Assembly: GCA_905201895.1 (NCBI GenBank)
Contig: CAJKPX010000011.1
Span: 1 to 61,658, forward strand
Reading direction: 5' to 3'
From: an uncultured Eubacteriales bacterium
Lineage (GTDB): Bacteria > Bacillota > Clostridia > Oscillospirales > CAG-272
DNA length: 61,658 bases
In this document: positions 8,456 to 16,465 of the stretch, in pieces
How the letters are laid out: every line of letters begins with the position of its first letter
How positions within the stretch are numbered: position 1 is the stretch's first letter
Notes under the pieces: generated by a model
What the model saw: the letters and a program-made list of their open reading frames with translations, nothing else
The model's database searches: none
What the model was told of the DNA's origin: nothing
Translations under genes and position numbers: made by a program

Positions 8456-8486
8456 ATTTTGTTGTCCTTTATTGACCACACTCCGA
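8456..8486 (+). other. module-end motif, copy 1 (right end of M1)
   Basis: TTTTGTTGTCCTTT followed by ATTGACCACAC lies directly before a spoIVB 3'-end copy. Related stretches lie at 12613-12641, 21762-21784 and 23283-23313, each at a module boundary. Confidence 0.7.
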
Positions 8487-8627
8487 TCGGGCTCGCCGCT
8501 GATCCAGAACGGCAAGATCATCGGCGCGGTGACGCACGTGCTCATCAATGACCCCGCGCGCGGCTACGGCATCTTCGTGGAGAATATGCTCACCGCCGCA
8601 AGTCTGCCGATGGCGAGGGCGTCATAA
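8487..8627 (+). pseudogene. spoIVB 3'-end remnant A (codons 345-stop)
   Basis: An open frame of 46 codons plus stop that reads SGSPLIQNGKIIGAVTHVL and ends LPMARAS, the same as the end of spoIVB. By hand I count 26 differences in 141 bases from 4564-4704 (about 82% identity), mostly synonymous, including a 45-base block that is identical (ending GCTCACCGCC). It starts exactly at the catalytic Ser codon and has no start codon, so it is a displaced 3' end, not a gene. It is followed by a copy of the spoIVB terminator. Confidence 0.9.
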
Positions 8628-8630
8628 CGG

Positions 8631-8676
8631 AAAAGCAATATCATTCCGAGAAATCGGAATGATATTGCTTTTTCTT
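8631..8676. terminator. spoIVB-type terminator, copy A
   Basis: AAAAGCAATATCATTCCGA pairs with TCGGAATGATATTGCTTTT, a longer and better-paired stem than the reference copy. It also ends the leftward AraC gene, whose stop lies at 8675-8677. Confidence 0.9.
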
Positions 8677-9442
8677 ATTGTTTTCCGTATTGGTTTGGAG
8701 AAATCCCCTCTCTTTTTGAAAATTCTCTTGAAAAATGACATGACTCAGTGTAGCCGCACAATGTGGCAATTTCAGAAATCGAAAAGTCACCTGACTTCAA
8801 CAAATTTTTGGCATAATCCATTCTCTTTTGTATCATATATTCCTTCGGTGACACACCAAAGGAATTCAAAAATAATTTCCTGAAATACACCTCGCTGACT
8901 CCGCAAAGCGCTGCAAGATAGGAAACGCTCAGGTCATTGTCGGTAAAATGTTGATTCATGACGTCAACGGCAGGCGCGATGAACAAGCGTTTCGTTTTTG
9001 GTACATACTGCTTGTGTAGTTCTTTTTGAGCCTTGCAAACAGCATCATAAAGGGCTCGCATCGCAATCGCGATACGCATGGGCTCCTTGCTTTTCCAAGC
9101 ATCGGTTGCCGCCTTGAAATTCCGCAGCAGATAATCCACGTTCCGCGGCATCACGCAAAAGGGCTCGTCGGAAATATCCGCGACAAAATTGATCGCATAA
9201 CAACCGCCGTTTCGGATTTGCTCTACATGGTAGGAGGACCCCTTTGGCAAATAAAACAAGCTGTTCCCTTCGGTTCTCATCACGTATCCGTTGTCAAAGC
9301 AATAATCTCTGATTACATCAGCATCGTTTAGTACAAATCCATGGAATGGGCGGTCTTTATGGATATGCTTACCTGTATTCGGTGCCACGTATACGGCGGT
9401 ACTAATCTCGGTTATTACGGTGTTTTCCCATTGCTTTTTCAT
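8675..9442 (-). CDS. AraC-family transcriptional regulator (module M2)
   Basis: About 255 residues. The N-terminal cupin-like sensor (about 1-120, HKDRPFHGFVL) is followed by a helical linker and two AraC HTH motifs at about 160-250 (SVSYLAALCGVSEVYFRKLF and ISEIATLCGYTESCHFSREF), with the conserved GISPNQY end. The longest ORF begins at 9469, but that ATG overlaps the -10 box of the gene's own promoter. The ATG at 9442 follows GAGGTG by six bases and is preferred. It is divergent from the GRE gene at 9567, which it probably controls. Confidence 0.9.
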   Translation of the reverse strand: MKKQWENTVITEISTAVYVAPNTGKHIHKDRPFHGFVLNDADVIRDYCFDNGYVMRTEGNSLFYLPKGSSYHVEQIRNGGCYAINFVADISDEPFCVMPRNVDYLLRNFKAATDAWKSKEPMRIAIAMRALYDAVCKAQKELHKQYVPKTKRLFIAPAVDVMNQHFTDNDLSVSYLAALCGVSEVYFRKLFLNSFGVSPKEYMIQKRMDYAKNLLKSGDFSISEIATLCGYTESCHFSREFSKREGISPNQYGKQ

Positions 9443-9460
9443 ATTCATCACCTCAATGAT

Positions 9461-9489
9461 ATTATACATTACAGTTTCGATTTCGTCAA
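9461..9489 (-). promoter_or_regulatory. promoter of the M2 AraC gene
   Basis: On the minus strand TTGACG and TATAAT (the -10 at 9461-9466) are 17 bp apart. This places the transcript start near 9454 and rules out translation from the ATG at 9469. Confidence 0.75.
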
Positions 9490-9506
9490 GTGTTTTGCTT
9501 TATTCA

Positions 9507-9534
9507 TTTACAAAAGCTAAAAAAGTGATATAAT
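9507..9534 (+). promoter_or_regulatory. promoter of the M2 GRE operon
   Basis: TTTACA (9507-9512) and TATAAT (9529-9534) with 16-bp spacing and an upstream TG (extended -10). The two divergent promoters share under 80 bp, where an AraC operator would be expected. Confidence 0.7.
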
Positions 9535-9566
9535 GGGCTAAACAATGAATTTCTCGGAGGCTGTTT

Positions 9567-11813
9567 ATGAAATATATCCGGCAGGACGATTTCGAATATA
9601 TCAGCAACAAATACCACGACACGACGGCACCGTTCGATCCGCACAAAAGACGGGTGTATCATGGATATGAATATGACCCAACCACAGGACTATCGGACGA
9701 GGAGATCGCGCAAGGGCTTTCTGCTCTTGCCGATGAACAAAGCGATCTGCCTCACCCCATAGCCAAGGCAAAAGCGATTGCATACGTTTTGGAAAACACA
9801 AGGATCGACGTGCCCGAAAACGATTATTTTATCGGCATTTACACTTGGGATCGAAGCATTCAAGGCACAACGCTTCTCAAGTGGAAGCACGAGATCTTTA
9901 GCAAAATCCTTCCCAAAATTGCGCAATCCATGAAAGAGCTGAACGAATCGGGGGCGGTTACAATCTGGCCTGATTTCGATCACGTCGTGCCCGATTGGAA
10001 CGCTCTTATGCGCCTCGGCTTTGTCGGCATTCGTGAGCGTGCCCGTAAGTACCGCGCAATGCACGAAAAAAAGCGTGCGCTTACCGAAAACGAGCAAGCC
10101 TTTTTTGAGGGCATAGACATCGAATACACCGCTATTCTGGAATTTATCGACCGATTGTACCGCTATGCCAAAACAAAAAATCACGAGAAAGCGGCTCGGC
10201 AGGCAGAATGCTTGCAACATCTGCGCGACGGCGCCCCGACCAATATCTACGAGGCTCTACAACTGATCTTCCTGTATTTTATGCTATCGGAATCGGTGGA
10301 TTGCTATCAAGTGCGCTCGCTCGGCAACGGGCTCGACCATATGTTGTATCCTTTTTTCGAAAACGATTTGAAAACAGGAAAATACACGCGCCACGAGATC
10401 AAAGAGCTCTTGGCATATTTTCTGATGCAATGGTCTGCCATCGGCAATTATTGGGGGCAGCCATTCTATCTGGGGGGCACGGCGGCAGATGGCACGAGCC
10501 TTATCAACGAGCTTTCTTACGATATTATCGAGGTATACCGTGACCTCGGAATCTACAATCCGAAAATTCAAATCAAATACAATGATAATATACCGCTTGA
10601 TTTTCTGAACACAGTGCTTAACATGATCCGCTCGGGGCAAAGCAGCTTCGTCTTTTGCTGTGAGCCCGGTATGTGGAAGGCAATGATGAGCTACGGAGCA
10701 AGTGCCGAGGAAGCACGCACAATGGATATTCGCGGATGCTACGAAACCGGCGTTCGTGCGAACGAGGTTTGCACTGCAACAGGCTACGTCAATCCGCTCA
10801 AGGCAGTCGTGCTTGCACTTCACAACGGTATTGATCCGCACACGGGCAAGCAGATTGGCGTTTTGGTGGGAGACGTTAACGATTTTGCGACCTTCGAGAA
10901 TTTTTATGCCGCTTTTTTGAAGCAATACGGGCATTTGATCGAAGAAACCATCCGCTGTGCAAATGCTTACGACCCCTATATGGGATATATCAATCCGTCC
11001 TCCATCTATTCTGCCACCATCCAAACCTCGCTGGAAAACGCCAGCGACGGATATGGCGGAGGGGTAAAGTTCAATAACAGTTCCATCCTGAATTGCGGCT
11101 TGGGCACGGCAACCGATGCCATTATAGCGGTTTATGAATGGGTTTACAAAAAGAAGGAAATCAGCCTCCCCGAACTCAAAAAGGCACTCGATCAAAACTG
11201 GGAAGGCTATGAGATTTTGCGCCAAAAAGTGTTGCACTCCACACACAAATACGGAATGAATGACGCTCTGAGTGATACTTATGCTGTTGCAATATCAAAA
11301 TTCTTCTGCGATAAGGTAAACGGCAGGAGAAACGGCAGAGGTGGCGTGTACAAGGCGTCTTTGCACTCTGCACTTCAATTTGTACGGCAAGGCAAGCTAA
11401 CCGAAGCGACTCCTGACGGACGCCATGCGGGAGACGAGATCTCGAAAAACGCATCTCCTACCCCCGGAATGGACCGATGCGGTGTAACCGCCCTGATCCA
11501 CTCTGCGCTTAAGCTCGCCCCGCCTTCTTACCCCGAGAGCTTTTGTCTTGACCTGATGCTTCATCCGTCAGTGACCGAGGGCGACGAAGGACTTGCAGTC
11601 ATGAAATCCCTTTTGGATGTGTATACAGACAATGACGGCATGGGCCTACAATTTAATGTTTTGAGTGCAAAAATTCTGAGAGAGGCACAAAAAGCTCCCG
11701 AAAAATATAAAAATCTGCAAATACGTGTGTGTGGCTGGAACGTGCTTTGGAACAATCTCAGCCACGCGGAGCAGGATTCCTATATTTTAAGAGCAGAGAA
11801 TATACGATCATGA
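9567..11813 (+). CDS. glycyl radical enzyme, GCYE type (module M2)
   Basis: 748 residues, PFL-like/GRE fold. The thiyl cysteine and general base are present as C391-Y392-E393 (RGCYETG), matching the CxE signature of eliminating and decarboxylating GREs, with Tyr where most dehydratases have Val. The glycyl radical loop is RVCGWNVLW with Gly723: Trp and Asn replace the usual Tyr-Ser after the glycine. Its activase follows with an ATGA overlap, and a divergent AraC regulator sits upstream. These substitutions place it outside the well-described choline, diol, hydroxyproline and isethionate enzymes. I cannot name a substrate. RBS is GGAGG, nine bases before the ATG. Confidence 0.9.
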   Translation: MKYIRQDDFEYISNKYHDTTAPFDPHKRRVYHGYEYDPTTGLSDEEIAQGLSALADEQSDLPHPIAKAKAIAYVLENTRIDVPENDYFIGIYTWDRSIQGTTLLKWKHEIFSKILPKIAQSMKELNESGAVTIWPDFDHVVPDWNALMRLGFVGIRERARKYRAMHEKKRALTENEQAFFEGIDIEYTAILEFIDRLYRYAKTKNHEKAARQAECLQHLRDGAPTNIYEALQLIFLYFMLSESVDCYQVRSLGNGLDHMLYPFFENDLKTGKYTRHEIKELLAYFLMQWSAIGNYWGQPFYLGGTAADGTSLINELSYDIIEVYRDLGIYNPKIQIKYNDNIPLDFLNTVLNMIRSGQSSFVFCCEPGMWKAMMSYGASAEEARTMDIRGCYETGVRANEVCTATGYVNPLKAVVLALHNGIDPHTGKQIGVLVGDVNDFATFENFYAAFLKQYGHLIEETIRCANAYDPYMGYINPSSIYSATIQTSLENASDGYGGGVKFNNSSILNCGLGTATDAIIAVYEWVYKKKEISLPELKKALDQNWEGYEILRQKVLHSTHKYGMNDALSDTYAVAISKFFCDKVNGRRNGRGGVYKASLHSALQFVRQGKLTEATPDGRHAGDEISKNASPTPGMDRCGVTALIHSALKLAPPSYPESFCLDLMLHPSVTEGDEGLAVMKSLLDVYTDNDGMGLQFNVLSAKILREAQKAPEKYKNLQIRVCGWNVLWNNLSHAEQDSYILRAENIRS

Positions 11814-12631
11814 AAGCGACCATATTTGAGATCAAACGCTTTGCCGTCCACGACGGCGACGGAATAAGAACGACGGTATTCTTCAAGGGCTGTCCGCTGC
11901 GGTGTGTATGGTGTCACAACCCCGAGGGGCTGACCTCTGTGCCGCAAATCGCCCGATACACACACAAGTGCATCGGTTGCGGAGAATGCCAAAAAGATGG
12001 CTTTACGCCCGAGGATTGCCTTGGAGAGGCAACCGTTCTCTACGGCAAAGAGGTGATGGTTGAGGAGCTTTTGCCCATTCTTCTGGAAGATAAAGATTTT
12101 TACAAAACCTCAGGCGGCGGAGTTACCCTCTCGGGAGGCGAATGTCTTGTGCAAGCCGATTTTTGCGCGGAGCTTTTGAAAAGGCTGAAGGGAAACGAAA
12201 TACACACCGCCGTTGATACTTGCGGCTTTGTACCGCGGACTGCTCTTGACAAGGTCATTCCTTACACCGACGTGTTTCTTTATGATATAAAAGCCTACGA
12301 TGAGGATGTACATATCAAATGTACGGGGGTATCCAATAAGCAGATACTTGAAAATCTCATATATTTGGATTCCATAGGAAAAGATATTGAAATCCGCATT
12401 CCCTACGTGCCCGATTATAACGATGGTCAGATTGAGAAGATTGCTTGCTTCCTCGCACAGCTTAAAAGCATCAAAAAAATACGCGTGCTGCCGTATCACA
12501 ATTATGCAGGCTCAAAATACGAGGCATTGAATATGGCAAACACCTTGCCAGGCAGGTTACCCACCGATGAAGAACTCGAAGCAGCAAAAAATTTGATAAA
12601 AAATATCACAAAATTTGTTGTCCTTTCTTGA
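11810..12631 (+). CDS. glycyl radical enzyme activating enzyme (module M2)
   Basis: 273 residues from the ATG that overlaps the GRE stop (ATGA); an upstream in-frame ATG at 11729 lies inside the GRE gene and is unlikely. The radical SAM motif is C28-x3-C32-x2-C35 (GCPLRCVWC). The insert has C54, C57 and C60 (CIGCGEC) with the same spacing as the M1 activase, then GGGVTLSGGE and DIKAYD motifs. The protein should activate the GCYE-type GRE next door. The last codons and stop lie within the conserved module-end motif (12613-12641), so the motif is partly coding here. Confidence 0.93.
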   Translation: MKATIFEIKRFAVHDGDGIRTTVFFKGCPLRCVWCHNPEGLTSVPQIARYTHKCIGCGECQKDGFTPEDCLGEATVLYGKEVMVEELLPILLEDKDFYKTSGGGVTLSGGECLVQADFCAELLKRLKGNEIHTAVDTCGFVPRTALDKVIPYTDVFLYDIKAYDEDVHIKCTGVSNKQILENLIYLDSIGKDIEIRIPYVPDYNDGQIEKIACFLAQLKSIKKIRVLPYHNYAGSKYEALNMANTLPGRLPTDEELEAAKNLIKNITKFVVLS

Positions 12632-12641
12632 CCACACCCCT
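12613..12641 (+). other. module-end motif, copy 2 (right end of M2)
   Basis: ATTTGTTGTCCTTTCTTGAC continues into CACACCCC, almost the same as copy 1. It overlaps the M2 activase stop codon. Confidence 0.7.
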
Positions 12642-12693
12642 GTCGGGCTCGCCGCGGATCCAGAACGGCAAGATCATAGGCGCGGTAAAACGC
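12642..12693 (+). pseudogene. spoIVB 3'-end remnant B (truncated)
   Basis: TCGGGCTCGCCGCGGATCC then AGAACGGCAAGATCATAGG matches remnant A and spoIVB from the catalytic Ser codon. About 11-15 codons remain, then the copy jumps directly to the terminator after an ACGCA stretch. The rest of the 3' end, including the stop, is deleted. Confidence 0.85.
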
Positions 12694-12740
12694 AAAAGGC
12701 AATATCATTCCGACATCAATCGGTTTGATATTGCTTTTTT
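12694..12740 (+). terminator. spoIVB-type terminator, copy B
   Basis: AAAAGGCAATATCA pairs with TGATATTGCTTTTTT. The loop (TTCCGACATCAATCGGTT) contains a second CCGA/TCGG pairing. Confidence 0.85.
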
Positions 12741-12816
12741 CCATAAAATACACCAAAAGACAAGCAAAAAAAGAAAAAGTGTGATATAATAAAAGCAAAA
12801 GAGGGGGAGGAATGAT

Positions 12817-13656
12817 ATGTACAACGGTATACAAAAAATGGAAGAAATCATTGAATACATAGAATTGCATCTCACGTCTGAAATGGATTATGAGAAATTG
12901 GCATCGAGGATGACGCTGTCTGTTTATGAATTCAGGCGAATATTTGCTTTTATCGTGGGCTGTCCGCTGTCGGAATACGTGCGAAAAAGGCGACTTTCCC
13001 TTGCTGCATGTGAACTCATAACCGACTCTGAAATCAGCATACGGCAGATCAGCGAGAAATACGGATATTCCACTTCTGCGTCCTTTTCAAAGGCATTCAG
13101 CGAATACCACGGCTTTTCTCCAAGCGTTTGTCAGAGGGGCACGCATGAGCTGTCACTTTTTCCAAGACCGAGATTTGAATGGACGGTTCAATCAACCGAG
13201 CCGATCACCTTCCAGATTATAAATGACTCTGCTTTTTGCATCAAGGGGTACTGCGCATACTCCGATTATACGGATACGTGCTGCTGTGAGCAGGTGTGGG
13301 ATGATTTTTACAGGCTGAAAAAGGACGAGGAGCTGTTGGGAGAGCACATTTATGTCTCCTACCGAAACGAGCAAAGAAAGGTAAAATGCCATATTGGTGA
13401 CCGAATATCCCTTCCCCAAGCGTGTGCTTCTGCCGATCCCATCCCCGAATGTCAGTGGCTCACGGTTAAAATGAACGTGACGGATGACGAGATCGTAAAC
13501 AAAAAATATCATGACATTCTCTGCAACATCCTACCCTCGGCGCGGCTTCAAAGAAGAACGGATTTTCCGACGGTGGAGGTGTTTCCCCGAGATATGTCAT
13601 CCGATCATTTTGAATGGGAAATTAGAATTCCCGTAGAAAAGGAGAGAAAACAATGA
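12817..13656 (+). CDS. AraC-type HTH regulator with GyrI-like effector domain (module M3)
   Basis: 279 residues. Here the DNA-binding half is N-terminal (about 8-108, two HTH motifs with YEKLASRMTLSVYEFRRIF and ISEKYGYSTSASFSKAF), followed by a GyrI-like/SOUL-fold effector domain (about 125-279), as in Rob- and BmrR-like regulators. That fold binds small amphipathic ligands. It leads the operon: its stop overlaps the SDR start (ATGA). The preceding GTGATATAAT (about 12780-12789) is a good extended -10, and GGGGAGGA is the ribosome site. Confidence 0.88.
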   Translation: MYNGIQKMEEIIEYIELHLTSEMDYEKLASRMTLSVYEFRRIFAFIVGCPLSEYVRKRRLSLAACELITDSEISIRQISEKYGYSTSASFSKAFSEYHGFSPSVCQRGTHELSLFPRPRFEWTVQSTEPITFQIINDSAFCIKGYCAYSDYTDTCCCEQVWDDFYRLKKDEELLGEHIYVSYRNEQRKVKCHIGDRISLPQACASADPIPECQWLTVKMNVTDDEIVNKKYHDILCNILPSARLQRRTDFPTVEVFPRDMSSDHFEWEIRIPVEKERKQ

Positions 13657-14357
13657 ACAAAATCGTATTGATCACAGGCGCCTCGAGCGGCTACGGAAAA
13701 GCAACAGCCAAGGCTTTTCAAAAAAACGGTGACACGGTGATTATGACTGCAAGAAATTCCGAAAGGCTGGAGGCGGCGAAACAGGAGGTGGGAGGCGATC
13801 TGGCATTTGTTATGGACGTAACCAATCCTGCGGATTGGGAGCGTGCCGTGGAGCTTGTCAAGAAGAAATACGGCAGGCTGGACGTCCTGGTCAACAACGC
13901 CGGTGGCGGCATTGCGATCAAGGAGGTCAGTGAGTTCACCACCGACGAGATAGATGCCACCATCAAGTTGAATCTGAACAGCGTGATCTACGGCTGCCGC
14001 GCGTTTGCCGATATGATGAAAGCGCAAAAGAGCGGAACGATGATCAATATTTCCTCAGTATGCGCACGTCAATGCTGGCCAACCTGGTCGGTTTATGCTG
14101 CGGCAAAGGCAGGGGTTCTCAACTTCTCCAAGGGAATGTATCTCGAAATGCAGCCCCACAACGTGCGGGTGAGCTGTGTTGTCCCCTCGTCTGCAAGCAC
14201 GGGCTTCCAGAGTGCCTGCGGAATTGGCGAGACAACCGACCAACTTCTCCCCGAGGATATTGCAGAGACGGTGCTCTATATCGCAAACCTTCCTCAAAGA
14301 GCCGTTGTGGAGGACGTGACCGTTTGGGGAATCGACAAGCAAATCAATCCGCTGTAA
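13653..14357 (+). CDS. short-chain dehydrogenase/reductase (module M3)
   Basis: 234 residues, classical SDR length. The nucleotide-binding TGASSGYG is at residues 8-15, with the structural NNAG near 87, catalytic Ser in the INISS strand and the YAAAK catalytic pair near 146-150. The Tyr in place of Ile/Leu in the TGxxxGxG loop is unusual but harmless. NAD(P)-dependent oxidoreduction of a hydroxyl/carbonyl compound is expected. It overlaps the regulator upstream and is 10 bases from the FAD oxidoreductase downstream, so the two enzymes probably act on one pathway. Substrate unknown. Confidence 0.9.
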   Translation: MNKIVLITGASSGYGKATAKAFQKNGDTVIMTARNSERLEAAKQEVGGDLAFVMDVTNPADWERAVELVKKKYGRLDVLVNNAGGGIAIKEVSEFTTDEIDATIKLNLNSVIYGCRAFADMMKAQKSGTMINISSVCARQCWPTWSVYAAAKAGVLNFSKGMYLEMQPHNVRVSCVVPSSASTGFQSACGIGETTDQLLPEDIAETVLYIANLPQRAVVEDVTVWGIDKQINPL

Positions 14358-14367
14358 GGTGTCGGGT

Positions 14368-16335
14368 ATGCAAGAACTTTTGATAGAGGCCGAAAGCCTG
14401 AAAAACAAGGGCGGCTGGCTGGTTGACAGTGCCTCAATGGAAACGCTCCGATCGGCATATCTGATGGCGCACGGCATGGGTGTTCCCGTTGCCGATGCAT
14501 ATGATACCGTTGAAATTTCACGCGATGGCAGCTACTATATCTGGGCACTGACACGCGATTGGACGGCAACGTGGGATATTGCCGATCCTGCCGGAAAATT
14601 TGAAATTCTGATTGACGGGGAGCCGTTATCTCAAACGCTCGGTACAAACGGCAAGGAGTGGTCCTGGCAGCTTGCCGGTCAGCGATTCCTTTCCAAGGGA
14701 AGCCATACCCTGGCACTGCACGATCTCACAGGCTTCAACGGCAGATGCGATGCAATTTATATCACGGCAGAGGCGGTGTGTCCCGATAGCAGTCGGGATG
14801 GCATGAATCTCTTGCGGCAACGCCTGAATTGGAAAGAGATCCGCACCGCAAAAAAGCAATACGATCTGGTGGTTGTCGGGGGCGGCATTGCAGGAATCTG
14901 CACGGCTTTGGCGGCGCTGCGGCGGGGATGCAGGGTTGCACTGATCAACGATAGACCCGTTCTCGGCGGATGCAATAGCTCCGAGGTGCGCGTTTGCATG
15001 GGCGGTCAGATCGGACATGCGCCGTATGAGCGCATTGGCGACGTTGTGCGCGAAATTGCACCCGTTATGGGGTATCCTAAAATCTACAAGAAAGAATACT
15101 TCGAGGATGCGAGAAAGCTTTTCGCATTTGAGGCGACCTGCTGCGAGGATGACTCGTGTGAGGTGGATATTCTGCTGAACGAAGCCGTTCTGGAAATCGA
15201 GAAGGACGGAAATCGAATAAGCTCGGTCATCTGTACCAATACGCACAGCGGTGCGAAAACGAGGGTATCCGGTAAACTCTTTTCGGATTGCAGCGGTGAC
15301 GGCATTCTGGCGCGGCTCGCGGGCGCAGAGGTGATGTACGGCAACGATGCCAAGAGCGAATTCGGTGAAAAATTGGCTCCGAGCATGCATCAAAATCGCG
15401 TAATGGGGCATTCCATCCGTTGGTATTCCGAGGAACGGAATTCCCCCCGTCCCTTTCCCGACCTTGATTGGAAGCTGCCCTTCGACGATGCGTCCTGTCT
15501 GCATTGCTTTTCGGGAGATTGGGAGCAGGAGACCGGGTTTGACCGCGATATGGTAAAGGACATTGAGTATATCCGCGATTACGGTCTGCGAGCGATCTAT
15601 GCAAATTGGTCCTATCAGAAAAATCATTGCAGAGAGAAAGAGCAATTTGCGAATTGGCAGCTCGAATGGGTGTCGGCTTGTGGTGGCAAACGCGAAAGCT
15701 ACCGTGTGAAGGGCGACTACATTCTGACGCAAAGAGATTTCGAGCAGGAAATCGACTATCCGGACGCGACCGCAAGGATTACGTGGGGGATTGATCTTCA
15801 TTATCCAGAGCCTACGAACGCCGAACGCTTTGGCGAGGCATTCCGTTCCTTTGCCTACCATTTGGGAATTCCGTTTGCCTGCCCCGTTCCGTACCGTTGC
15901 CTCTATTCAAAGGATATTGAAAATTTATTTCTCGGCGGTCGCTTGATCAGTGCAAGTCACGTTGCGTTTTCGGCAATCAGGGTGATGCGAACGCTGGGAA
16001 TGCTTGGCGAGGTCGTCGGCATTGCTGCGTCGATATGCAAGAAACATCTATGCGACCCCAGGGATATCTACCTTGGTCATTTGGAGGAATTGAAGGAAGA
16101 AATGAGACAGGGTGTCGAAATTCCGGCTGCCTTTGCGTGCGGCGGTATTGATGACCGCGAATCCTACCACTTCAAGGACATCGGATGGTGGCGGTTGAAA
16201 AACGGAATCTGTACGGACAGATTACACAGACCGCGAAATCCCGAACAATCGGAAATCGAGAAATTCAGATATTGCGTGGATAGCCTCGGCATTGAGCATC
16301 AATATCCCATGCCCGAAAAATGGGAGCTGAAATAA
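14368..16335 (+). CDS. FAD-dependent oxidoreductase with N-terminal beta domain (module M3)
   Basis: 655 residues. An N-terminal domain of about 140 residues (IEAESLKNKGGWLVDS, later YYIWALTRDW) looks like the carbohydrate-binding-like beta-sandwich found fused to FAD oxidoreductases in polysaccharide utilisation loci. The FAD-binding VVVGGGIAGICTA starts near residue 168, followed by PVLGGCNSSEVRV and a C-terminal FLGGRLISASH, as in the FAD_oxidored (PF12831) family. A GTG at 14359 is possible, but ATG at 14368 has AAGGTG at good spacing. It is likely to oxidise a sugar derivative together with the SDR. Exact reaction unknown. Confidence 0.85.
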   Translation: MQELLIEAESLKNKGGWLVDSASMETLRSAYLMAHGMGVPVADAYDTVEISRDGSYYIWALTRDWTATWDIADPAGKFEILIDGEPLSQTLGTNGKEWSWQLAGQRFLSKGSHTLALHDLTGFNGRCDAIYITAEAVCPDSSRDGMNLLRQRLNWKEIRTAKKQYDLVVVGGGIAGICTALAALRRGCRVALINDRPVLGGCNSSEVRVCMGGQIGHAPYERIGDVVREIAPVMGYPKIYKKEYFEDARKLFAFEATCCEDDSCEVDILLNEAVLEIEKDGNRISSVICTNTHSGAKTRVSGKLFSDCSGDGILARLAGAEVMYGNDAKSEFGEKLAPSMHQNRVMGHSIRWYSEERNSPRPFPDLDWKLPFDDASCLHCFSGDWEQETGFDRDMVKDIEYIRDYGLRAIYANWSYQKNHCREKEQFANWQLEWVSACGGKRESYRVKGDYILTQRDFEQEIDYPDATARITWGIDLHYPEPTNAERFGEAFRSFAYHLGIPFACPVPYRCLYSKDIENLFLGGRLISASHVAFSAIRVMRTLGMLGEVVGIAASICKKHLCDPRDIYLGHLEELKEEMRQGVEIPAAFACGGIDDRESYHFKDIGWWRLKNGICTDRLHRPRNPEQSEIEKFRYCVDSLGIEHQYPMPEKWELK

Positions 16336-16363
16336 CCGACGCTGCCCCCATCCCCTCATCTTT

Positions 16364-16411
16364 GCCGATCGGACCAACAATCAAGCAAGCTCATCGGCGC
16401 GCGTGTCACGC
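16364..16411 (+). pseudogene. spoIVB 3'-end remnant C (heavily eroded)
   Basis: GCCGATCGGACCAACAATCA then AGCAAGCTCATCGGCGCG can be aligned with the SGSP-to-GAVT codons of remnant A, with gaps. Like remnant B it stops after ACGCA and joins the terminator. It is the weakest match, but its position directly before a copy of the spoIVB terminator supports it. Confidence 0.65.
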
Positions 16412-16415
16412 AGAA

Positions 16416-16459
16416 AACAGGCAATATCATTCCGATATCAATCGGTTTGATATTGCCTT
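16416..16459. terminator. spoIVB-type terminator, copy C
   Basis: AACAGGCAATATCA pairs with TGATATTGCCTTTT, with inner CCGAT/ATCGG. It lies between convergent genes (M3 oxidoreductase and M4 AraC) and can serve both. Confidence 0.85.
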
Positions 16460-16465
16460 TTGGTT

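Noticed and set aside
8487..8627. Remnant A as a real small gene
   Set aside because: No start codon or ribosome site, and it begins in the middle of a protease motif. It is best explained as a displaced 3' end.
11729..11809. N-terminal extension of the M2 activase
   Set aside because: It lies inside the GRE coding region and lacks a ribosome site. The ATG at 11810 overlapping the GRE stop is the natural start.
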